Part shown: positions 1 through 5,570 of the stretch, one piece after another
How positions within the stretch are numbered: position 1 is the first letter of the stretch
Layout of the letters: each line of letters begins with the position of its first letter
NCBI GenBank assembly: GCA_032250895.1
Contig: JAVVEZ010000105.1
Location: forward strand, 1 to 9,980
Length of the DNA stretch: 9,980 nucleotides
Source of the DNA: JAVVEZ01 sp032250895
GTDB taxonomy: Bacteria > Pseudomonadota > Gammaproteobacteria > Pseudomonadales > Pseudohongiellaceae
Reading direction: 5' to 3'
Notes under the pieces: model-generated
The model's database searches: none
Told to the model about the DNA's origin: nothing
Seen by the model: only the letters and a program-made list of their open reading frames with translations
Position numbers and translations under genes: made by a program

Positions 1-120
1 TTCAAGGATGGCGTCGGTCGTTGGATTGAAGCCCCCGCATTCGACATCGATCACGACCGGCAGGTAACCACGGAAGCGCCGCGCCAGCGGGCTTTTCAGC
101 AGGGCTTCGGATTCAGTCAC
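1..120 (-). CDS. rnt: Ribonuclease T, N-terminal 40 residues (runs off left edge)
   Basis: RNase T is a DEDDh-family 3'-5' exoribonuclease that trims tRNA and other stable RNA 3' ends in the cytoplasm. Only the first 40 codons are present. They read VTESEALLKSPLARRFRGYL followed by PVVIDVECGGFNPTTDAILE, which matches the RNase T N-terminus (RFRG-x-x-PVVIDVE-x-x-GFN). D25 and E27 of DVE are the first two metal-binding acidic residues of the exonuclease fold. The start is a GTG at 118-120; no in-frame ATG lies near it. It overlaps the 3' end of pyrC by 8 nt in a different frame, so translation is probably coupled to pyrC. The pyrC-rnt order is also found in pseudomonads. The rest of the gene is outside the window, so intactness cannot be judged. 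Confidence 0.88.
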   Translation of the reverse strand, partial: MTESEALLKSPLARRFRGYLPVVIDVECGGFNPTTDAILE

Positions 121-1150
121 TGCTGACGGTCCAGGCGATTGTTTCGGAAGCCTTCAGGGGCACCACCTGCTGATCGCCGAACCCGTAGCAGGCGGGGACC
201 TTCCAGCTTTGTTTTTTCAGGGTAATGGCGTCGGTATTGCGGGGTAGTTTGTAAAAATCCGGGCCATTGAAGCTGGCGAAGGCTTCGAGCTTGTCCAGTG
301 CGCCCAGGCTCTCAAAGACTTCGGCATACAGCTCGAGGGCGGCATGGGCGCTGAAGCACCCGGCACAGCCACAGGCGTTTTCCTTGGCACTGCGGGCGTG
401 AGGTGCCGAGTCGGTGCCCAGGAAAAACTTCCGGTTGCCACTGGCAACGGCATCCAGCAGGGCCTGTTGATGACTTTCCCGCTTGAGAATCGGCAGACAG
501 AACAAATGCGGCCGGATGCCGCCCACCAGCATGTGATTGCGGTTATACAGCAGATGCTGCACGGTCACGGTGGCGGCGACCTGGTCAGAGGCATCACGGA
601 CAAAGTCGACCGCCTGCCGGGTGGTGATATGCTCCAGCACAATTTTCAACGCCGGGAATTTCTGGCTCAGCGGTTCCAGTACTCTGTCTATGAAGGTCTG
701 CTCACGATCAAAAATATCGGTTTCGGCGGAGCTGAGCTCGCCATGCACCAGCAGTGGCAGCCCGACTTCAGACATGGCTTCCAGACAGTCATAGACCCGT
801 TCGATATGAGTCACACCATGGGAAGAATTGGTCGTGGCCCCGGCCGGGTACAGTTTGACGCCGACGATGTGGGTGCTGGCGGCGGCCTTGTGAATTTCCG
901 CCGGACTGCTGAGATCGGTCAGATAGAGGGTCATCAGGGGGGAGAAGTGCTTGCCGGGAGGCAGGTGCGCGAGAATACGCTCCCGGTACTGCAAGGCCAG
1001 GGCGCTGGTCACCAGCGGCGGCACCAGGTTGGGCATGACCACGGCACGGCCGAAATAGCGGGCGCTGTGTGCCACGGTCGCGGGCAATGCGGCACCGTCC
1101 CGCAGATGCACATGCCAGTCGTCCGGGCGGATGATTGATAATACGTCCAT
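113..1150 (-). CDS. pyrC: Dihydroorotase, class II (PyrC)
   Basis: Zinc amidohydrolase of de novo pyrimidine synthesis that interconverts N-carbamoyl-aspartate and dihydroorotate. The 345-residue product has the family's usual length and aligns by eye along its whole length with E. coli PyrC. Visible active-site residues are H13 and H15 (PDDWHVHLRD), the lysine that becomes carbamylated K99 (VKLYPAGATTNS), H136 (LLVHGE), H174 (EHITT) and D247 (GTDSAPH). The cysteine-rich CGCAGCF segment near residue 260 is also typical of this class. The reading frame is open 26 codons further upstream, but homology starts at MDVLSIIRPDD, so the ATG at 1148-1150 is preferred; its Shine-Dalgarno is weak. It is divergent from argG and overlaps rnt downstream. 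Confidence 0.96.
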   Translation of the reverse strand: MDVLSIIRPDDWHVHLRDGAALPATVAHSARYFGRAVVMPNLVPPLVTSALALQYRERILAHLPPGKHFSPLMTLYLTDLSSPAEIHKAAASTHIVGVKLYPAGATTNSSHGVTHIERVYDCLEAMSEVGLPLLVHGELSSAETDIFDREQTFIDRVLEPLSQKFPALKIVLEHITTRQAVDFVRDASDQVAATVTVQHLLYNRNHMLVGGIRPHLFCLPILKRESHQQALLDAVASGNRKFFLGTDSAPHARSAKENACGCAGCFSAHAALELYAEVFESLGALDKLEAFASFNGPDFYKLPRNTDAITLKKQSWKVPACYGFGDQQVVPLKASETIAWTVSSD

Positions 1151-1187
1151 AAAGCCAAGCCTGGAGGGAAATGGTGCAAAGTGTAAA

Positions 1188-1196
1188 AGTATAACA
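1188..1196 (-). promoter_or_regulatory. Candidate extended -10 promoter for pyrC
   Basis: Read on the minus strand these bases are TGTTATACT, an extended -10 (TGn) followed by TATACT, five of six matches to TATAAT. No good -35 lies upstream, which is acceptable for an extended -10 promoter. It would start transcription about 30 nt before the pyrC ATG. This is a prediction from motif only. Confidence 0.4.
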
Positions 1197-1269
1197 GGAT
1201 AGCCCTGGCGGCACCCCCGTAAATTCACACTTCAATGAGGCGAGGGTATTCCCGGAGCCCTGTCGAGGG

Positions 1270-1275
1270 TACAAT
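1270..1275 (+). promoter_or_regulatory. Candidate -10 element for argG
   Basis: TACAAT matches five of six -10 consensus bases and is followed by GGCGCC, a context often seen at pseudomonad-type promoters. No convincing -35 is visible 16-18 bp upstream. The implied leader is roughly 35-40 nt. Weak, motif-only evidence. Confidence 0.3.
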
Positions 1276-1318
1276 GGCGCCCCTGATTTGGGTTGCGTGT
1301 TTGGGGCAGGAGAAGATG

Positions 1319-2536
1319 ATGTCCGGTATCAAGAAAGTCGTGTTGGCGTATTCGGGTGGCTTGGACACTTCCGTCATTGTGAAGTGGTTGCAGGATTCCT
1401 ATCATTGCGAGGTCGTGACCTACACCGCCGATCTCGGCCAGGGCAAGGAAGTGGAACCGGCGCGGGCCAAGGCCCGGGCCCTGGGTGTCAAAGAGATATT
1501 CATCGAGGACATCCGCGAGGAATTCGTCCGCGATTATGTCTTTCCCATGTTCAGAGCCAACACCCTTTATGAGGGCGAATATCTGCTGGGAACCTCGATC
1601 GCCCGCCCGCTGATTGCCAAGGGCCTGGTGGAGGTTGCCCGCAAAACCGGGGCCGACGCCATCTCCCATGGTGCCACCGGCAAGGGCAATGATCAGGTGC
1701 GCTTCGAGATGGGTGCCTATGCACTGCAACCCGGCATCAAGGTCATTGCACCCTGGCGCGAATGGGATCTGACGTCCCGCGAAAAACTGCTGGCCTATTG
1801 TGACAAACACCATATTCCGGTGGATCACAAGCAGGGCAGCAAGTCACCCTATTCCATGGATGCCAACCTGCTGCACATTTCCTATGAGGGCGGTATTCTC
1901 GAAGATCCGGCGGCCGAGCCGGAGGAAAGCATGTGGTTGTGGTCGGTCTCTCCGGAACGGGCGCCTGATCAGGCCACTTACATCGATCTGGACTATGAAG
2001 GGGGCGACATCGTGGCCGTGAATGGTCAGACCATGTCAGCTGCGACGGTACTTGAAACCCTGAACAAGGTCGGTGGCGAGAATGGCATCGGCCGGGTCGA
2101 TATCGTGGAAAACCGTTATGTGGGCATGAAGGCCCGAGGTTGCTATGAGACGCCCGGCGGCACCCTGATGCTCAAGGCCCACCGCGCCATTGAATCGATT
2201 ACGCTGGACCGGGAAGTGGCCCATCTCAAGGACGAACTGATGCCGCGCTATGCTTCACTGATCTACAATGGCTACTGGTGGTCGCCCGAGCGCGAGGCCC
2301 TGCAGGCGTTGATCGATTATTCCCAGCAGTATGTCAGTGGCCGGGTTCGCCTCAAGCTCTACAAGGGCAATGTCATTGTCGTTGGCAGAGAATCCAGTCA
2401 GTCTTTGTTTGATGAAAAGATTGCCACCTTTGAAGACGATGCCGGCGCCTACAACCAGGCCGATGCGGCCGGCTTCATCAAACTCAATGCCCTGCGCCTG
2501 CGCACTGCTGCGGGCAAGGGGCGCAAGTTCAGGTAG
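1319..2536 (+). CDS. argG: Argininosuccinate synthase
   Basis: Joins citrulline and aspartate with ATP to give argininosuccinate, the penultimate step of arginine synthesis, in the cytoplasm. The N-terminus carries the PP-loop ATP motif (VVLAYSGGLDTS), followed by TADLGQG, HGATGKGNDQVRFE, SPYSMDANLLHISYEGG and the tetramer-forming C-terminal part (KLYKGNVIVVGRESS, TFEDDAGAYNQADAAGFIKL). The product is 405 residues, the length of the Pseudomonas enzyme. Two adjacent ATGs occur at 1316 and 1319; the AGGAG at 1308-1312 sits 6 nt from the second and only 3 nt from the first, so 1319 is chosen. The open frame extends to 1235 but that part has no family similarity. It is divergent from pyrC and followed 36 bp later by a cytosine deaminase-like gene. 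Confidence 0.97.
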   Translation: MSGIKKVVLAYSGGLDTSVIVKWLQDSYHCEVVTYTADLGQGKEVEPARAKARALGVKEIFIEDIREEFVRDYVFPMFRANTLYEGEYLLGTSIARPLIAKGLVEVARKTGADAISHGATGKGNDQVRFEMGAYALQPGIKVIAPWREWDLTSREKLLAYCDKHHIPVDHKQGSKSPYSMDANLLHISYEGGILEDPAAEPEESMWLWSVSPERAPDQATYIDLDYEGGDIVAVNGQTMSAATVLETLNKVGGENGIGRVDIVENRYVGMKARGCYETPGGTLMLKAHRAIESITLDREVAHLKDELMPRYASLIYNGYWWSPEREALQALIDYSQQYVSGRVRLKLYKGNVIVVGRESSQSLFDEKIATFEDDAGAYNQADAAGFIKLNALRLRTAAGKGRKFR

Positions 2537-2538
2537 GC

Positions 2539-2555
2539 GTACATCCTGAATGTAC
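2539..2555. repeat. Short perfect dyad between argG and the deaminase gene
   Basis: GTACAT and ATGTAC form 6-bp perfect arms around a 5-nt spacer, starting 3 nt after the argG stop and ending 17 nt before the next ATG. No T-run follows, so it does not look like an intrinsic terminator. It could be a weak RNA hairpin at the gene junction or a small operator; no protein can be assigned. Confidence 0.4.
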
Positions 2556-2572
2556 TCATCGGGATAGATAAT

Positions 2573-3010
2573 ATGGATCCGTTTCTGCAGACAGCACTCG
2601 ATGAAGCGCGACAGGGCAGACAGGAGGGTGGTATACCCATCGGGTCGGTGCTGGTCTACCGGGGACAGATCATCGGTCGTGGCCACAACCGGCGGGTTCA
2701 AAAAGCAAGCTGTATCCTGCATGCCGAGATGGATGCCCTGGAAAATGCCGGCAGGTTGTCAGCCCGGGTGTACCGGGAATGCACTCTCTACACGACGCTT
2801 TCGCCCTGTGCGATGTGCAGTGGGGCAATCGTGCTCTACGGTATTCCGCGGGTTGTCGTCGGGGAAAATCATGCCTTCATGGGCGAGGAGGCTTGGCTCC
2901 GGAGTCATGGTGTCATCGTGGATGTCGTGCAGGAGCCTGAGTGTATGGCTCTGATGGCGGGGTTCATGCAGGAACAACCACAACTCTGGGGAGAGGATAT
3001 CGGCAAGTGA
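2573..3010 (+). CDS. Yeast-type (Fcy1-like) cytosine deaminase
   Basis: Small zinc deaminase of the cytidine/deoxycytidylate deaminase fold, predicted to convert cytosine to uracil in pyrimidine salvage. The 145-residue product carries HAE at 50-52 (H50 zinc ligand, E52 proton shuttle) and PCAMC at 78-82 (C79 and C82 zinc ligands). From memory it closely tracks yeast Fcy1: EGGIPIGSVLV, GRGHNRR-QKAS, LENAGRL, TLYTTLSPCAMCSGAI, YGIPRVVVGEN and a C-terminus ending WGEDIGK where yeast has WFEDIGE. The terminal W139 and D142 match yeast residues that line the cytosine pocket. TadA and guanine deaminase share the zinc motifs but not this tail. The Shine-Dalgarno is weak. The gene follows argG by 36 bp and may be read through from it. 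The class is secure; the substrate is inferred. Confidence 0.87.
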   Translation: MDPFLQTALDEARQGRQEGGIPIGSVLVYRGQIIGRGHNRRVQKASCILHAEMDALENAGRLSARVYRECTLYTTLSPCAMCSGAIVLYGIPRVVVGENHAFMGEEAWLRSHGVIVDVVQEPECMALMAGFMQEQPQLWGEDIGK

Positions 3011-3045
3011 ACGGAAACTTCGGGTTCTCGTCATCCGGACAGGGT

Positions 3046-3492
3046 TTATTCCGGTTCGGGAGCTGCGCCTGCTCCGGAGGTGCCAATAAAGAGCTTGCGG
3101 CCATCGGGGAACACGATATCCCGGGCATTGGCCCGCAGTGAGCCGTCACGGGATTGAAACCCTTCCACGGATACCCGGGTTCCCGGCGGCAGAGAATTCC
3201 GATTCCAGCCACGTCTCAGCAGGGCACTGGGGGCCCCGCCTTCGACCCGCCATCTGGCAATGCTGCCATCTGGCTGCGGGACATCGATATGCAGCCAGGA
3301 GTGGGGATTCACCCATTCCATCATGACGACTTCCCCCTCCAGCTTCACGGGTTTGTCAATATCGAATTCCGCAGCGAAGGCATGGTGCGCGAGTGCCGGA
3401 TTCGAAACTATTCCCAGTGAGACCATTCCCAGTGACATCATGCCCAGGTGGATGGTGATGATTGTCAGTAATGAATGAGGGTTTTTGAACAT
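3046..3492 (-). CDS. DUF6152-type exported protein
   Basis: A 148-residue protein of unknown function, recognised as DUF6152-like from the mature N-terminus AHHAFAAEFDIDKPVKLEG and the following VVMMEWVNPHSWLHIDV. Residues 1-35 form a signal peptide: a short basic start, a long hydrophobic segment and an ALA cleavage site just before HHAF, so the mature protein should be periplasmic, about 113 residues, probably a small beta-rich domain. The signal peptide contains a period-15 DNA repeat. The ATG at 3490-3492 has a good AGGAG 9 nt upstream in the mRNA. It is the second gene of a minus-strand pair, 33 nt after the PDLxGxW protein, with a hairpin in the gap. It converges with the deaminase gene, whose stop lies 35 nt away. 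No enzymatic motif is visible. Confidence 0.75.
   Translation of the reverse strand: MFKNPHSLLTIITIHLGMMSLGMVSLGIVSNPALAHHAFAAEFDIDKPVKLEGEVVMMEWVNPHSWLHIDVPQPDGSIARWRVEGGAPSALLRRGWNRNSLPPGTRVSVEGFQSRDGSLRANARDIVFPDGRKLFIGTSGAGAAPEPE
3410..3435. repeat. Period-15 direct repeat inside the DUF6152 signal peptide
   Basis: ATTCCCAGTGA occurs at 3410-3420 and again at 3425-3435, and a diverged third unit (ATGCCCAGG) follows. On the coding strand the units encode repeated SLG(M/I)V residues in the hydrophobic core of the signal peptide. The spacing keeps frame, so it looks like in-frame slippage duplication. Confidence 0.7.
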
Positions 3493-3507
3493 TGCTTGGA
3501 TCTCCTG

Positions 3508-3524
3508 TGATCAGTGTCTGATCA
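3508..3524. repeat. Perfect 7-bp stem-loop between the two minus-strand genes
   Basis: TGATCAG and CTGATCA form a perfect 7-bp inverted repeat around a 3-nt loop. It lies in the 33-nt gap, directly after the stop of the upstream gene and directly before the AGGAG of the DUF6152 gene. There is no T-run, so it is more likely an intercistronic mRNA hairpin or an operator-like dyad than a terminator. Confidence 0.6.
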
Positions 3525-3525
3525 T

Positions 3526-4326
3526 TTATTCCTGAGCTGGTAATTCCAGATCCTTGTAGAGTAATTCTTCGGCAAAAGGGACGCATTTATGCTCAAGTAA
3601 CCGGGCATTGTCTTCAAGGTGTTTATACAGGGGCATGCGGATGGTCCAGGGTCTGGAATAGGTATTCGGATCTTCCAGGGTTGCTTCATACCAGATGACA
3701 TTGCCGGCATTGGCCAGAGTAAAACGTTCGGTGACTTTCAGGGCAGGACTGAAATGATTGCCGGCACGGTCAAGATGCGCACGGGCGTTGAAGCCGCTGG
3801 TAAGCACTTCCAGCGTATCGCCCTGCCAGGTGCCGTTGGAACGACCCATCCAGATATCGACCGGCGCTTCCGAGTGCTCGCTCATATGGATGGTCCGGTT
3901 GGCACTGGTATAGCTGTAGACCATCAGAATGTCGCCATCGCCCTGAAAAATCTGAAAGGGGTAGGGCATGTAGGTGGCGCGTGGAATGCCCGGCAGGTAG
4001 CAATAGGTTTCGGGATCGGATTTCGGCCACCCGGCGCGCAATTCCTCTCTTTTGGCCAGCGCTTCCGGCAGATAGGGAATGCGGCCTTCCACCACGACGC
4101 TTTGACCGGCCGGGATCGATGCCAGCGCGCCCAGTTCCCAGAAATCATCCAGTTTTTCTGCGGGGTGAGCCTCCAGATTCCAGTTGGCGCTGTTCATGGC
4201 CTGCCAGATGCCATTCAAATCGGGTTTGCCCTCCAGGCGCGGAATTTGCGTCTGGGCGCTCAGGGGTGCCGCTGCCAGTATCAGGGTGAGTGTTGTCAGA
4301 AGCCCCAAAGAGTGATGTCTGATCAT
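3526..4326 (-). CDS. Exported PDLxGxW-motif protein of unknown function
   Basis: A 266-residue protein I do not know by function. Residues 1-24 form a signal peptide (MIRHH, hydrophobic LGLLTTLTLILAAAP, then LSA before Gln), so the mature protein is probably periplasmic. Visible landmarks are PDLNGIW (35-41), YCYLPGIPRATYMPYPFQI with C109, then NGTWQGDTLEV and SGFN (165-180), and a C-terminal LLEHKCVPF with C248. The order of these blocks matches the lipoprotein encoded divergently at 4542-5570, so the two are distant paralogues; C109 and C248 both have counterparts there. The frame is open 36 codons further upstream, but the ATG at 4324-4326 has an AGGA ahead of it and gives a clean signal peptide. 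It is followed by the DUF6152 gene. Confidence 0.78.
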   Translation of the reverse strand: MIRHHSLGLLTTLTLILAAAPLSAQTQIPRLEGKPDLNGIWQAMNSANWNLEAHPAEKLDDFWELGALASIPAGQSVVVEGRIPYLPEALAKREELRAGWPKSDPETYCYLPGIPRATYMPYPFQIFQGDGDILMVYSYTSANRTIHMSEHSEAPVDIWMGRSNGTWQGDTLEVLTSGFNARAHLDRAGNHFSPALKVTERFTLANAGNVIWYEATLEDPNTYSRPWTIRMPLYKHLEDNARLLEHKCVPFAEELLYKDLELPAQE

Positions 4327-4541
4327 TTTTTTTCCTGGTTCACTACGCGTTTCAGACTGCATCGCGGGCAGATGCCGGTGCCGACGGAGATGCTTTTTTG
4401 CGGCAATGCTATCAGCAAACAAGCTTTTTACCAAAAGATAATATTTGTGTTAAGGTTGGCCACTGGGTCAGAATGACAGACATAACGGACTCTTCATTCA
4501 TTTCACCATTACTCTCGTTACGGCACTGAGCAGAGGCGGCC
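4327..4541. other. Divergent intergenic region between the two PDLxGxW genes
   Basis: This 215-bp gap must hold promoters for both directions. A possible minus-strand promoter has TTGGTA (4429-4434 on the plus strand as TACCAA) and TAGCAT (4406-4411 as ATGCTA) 17 bp apart, each four of six to consensus. The stretch 4420-4450 is AT-rich. I see no convincing plus-strand promoter, only a weak CATAAC at 4481-4486 with a poorly spaced TTGGCC. No RNA gene or strong hairpin is evident. Confidence 0.4.
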
Positions 4542-5570
4542 ATGAACCCTAAATCTACTACCCCCGCATTGGCTATTGCAACCTTGATGATGACGGCCTG
4601 TTCTGAATCCCCTCCGGAAAGTGCGGCGGTGGTGAACAGTCAGACGGTGAGCACCGGCGCATGGACCCAGCCCATGACCTCCTGGGGTGATCCTGATCTG
4701 CAGGGCATGTGGCCGATAGCGCACCTGATTGCCACGCCCTTTCAGCGGCCGGAGCAATATGGTGAGCGGCTGTATTTCAATGAGGATGAACTGGCCGCCC
4801 AGCGCAGCCGGGTCGAGGCTCGCAATACCCGCTATGAAAAGGAGGATGCCAGCGACCGGATCGGCATGGGGCACTGGGCGGAGCCCAGTGATATGCCAAC
4901 GCAGACCTCACTGATCGTGGATCCACCCGATGGCCGCTTTCCGGAAATGACCGAACAGGGCAAGCAGATGTCACTGACACTCGGCAGCAGCTGGGGGCGC
5001 GAAGACTTCGACAGCCCCAAGGACTTCGATGTCTGGGATCGGTGCATCACCCGGGGTCTGCCGGTCTCCATGTTTCCCTTCAACTACAACAATGGCATCG
5101 AGATAGTGCAGTCCCCAGGCTATGTGGTGATCAACATGGAAATGATCCATGAAGCCCGCGTCATCCCCGTGGATGGACGGCCACCGCTGGACCCGGCCAT
5201 CCAGCAATGGCTGGGTGAATCCCGCGGGCATTGGGAAGGCAATACCCTGGTGGTGGAAACCACCAATTTCAACGGTATCCCCGGCATGACGAATGTGGGA
5301 ATCACCGGTTCGCCCCAGGGCAATTATGCCACCAGTACCGAACTGCGCCTGGTCGAACGGCTGGAACGGGTCAGTGACAAGCAGATCAATTACCAGATCA
5401 CTGTCGAGGATCCGGTCACACTGACCCGGTCCTGGACGGCGGCTTTTCCCTGGCGGCGGGATGACAGCTACCAGTTCTTCGAATATGCCTGTAACGAAGA
5501 CAACTATGCCATTCGGGATTTCATCACCACCTCGCGTTACCGGCGCGCCCAGGAAGCCGGAGAACTTTGA
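4542..5570 (+). CDS. PDLxGxW-motif lipoprotein of unknown function
   Basis: A 342-residue protein of unrecognised function. The N-terminus is a short hydrophobic stretch ending in MTAC, a lipobox with C20 as the probable lipidated cysteine, followed by Ser, which would favour outer-membrane sorting. Landmarks are DPDLQGMW (50-57), SLIVDPPDGRFPEMTEQG (123-140), WDRCITRGLP with C168, then SRGHWEGNTLVVETTNFNG (227-245) and FFEYACNED with C317. These blocks fall in the same order as in the exported protein at 3526-4326, which lacks the DPPDGRFPE segment and is shorter. The ATG at 4542 has AGAGG 7 nt upstream. The stop codon overlaps the start of the carboxylesterase gene (TGATG), so the two are co-translated. 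Proteins with this motif set are common as multi-copy families in some marine Gammaproteobacteria and Acidobacteria, to my recollection. Confidence 0.75.
   Translation: MNPKSTTPALAIATLMMTACSESPPESAAVVNSQTVSTGAWTQPMTSWGDPDLQGMWPIAHLIATPFQRPEQYGERLYFNEDELAAQRSRVEARNTRYEKEDASDRIGMGHWAEPSDMPTQTSLIVDPPDGRFPEMTEQGKQMSLTLGSSWGREDFDSPKDFDVWDRCITRGLPVSMFPFNYNNGIEIVQSPGYVVINMEMIHEARVIPVDGRPPLDPAIQQWLGESRGHWEGNTLVVETTNFNGIPGMTNVGITGSPQGNYATSTELRLVERLERVSDKQINYQITVEDPVTLTRSWTAAFPWRRDDSYQFFEYACNEDNYAIRDFITTSRYRRAQEAGEL

Noticed and set aside
344..1138. Long plus-strand open frame of 264 codons opposite pyrC
   Set aside because: Lies antisense to a fully convincing dihydroorotase; its translation shows no family features and is a product of the GC-rich third positions of pyrC.
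1235..1318. N-terminal extension of ArgG
   Set aside because: The frame is open but the added residues have no ArgG similarity, and the AGGAG at 1308-1312 fits the start at 1319.
2573..3010. tRNA adenosine deaminase TadA
   Set aside because: The zinc motifs are shared, but the C-terminal WxEDIG tail and the YGIPRVVVGEN block fit the yeast cytosine deaminase group.
3619..4476. Plus-strand open frame of 285 codons opposite the exported PDLxGxW gene
   Set aside because: The minus-strand frame has a signal peptide, a Shine-Dalgarno and motifs shared with its paralogue; the plus-strand frame has none of these.
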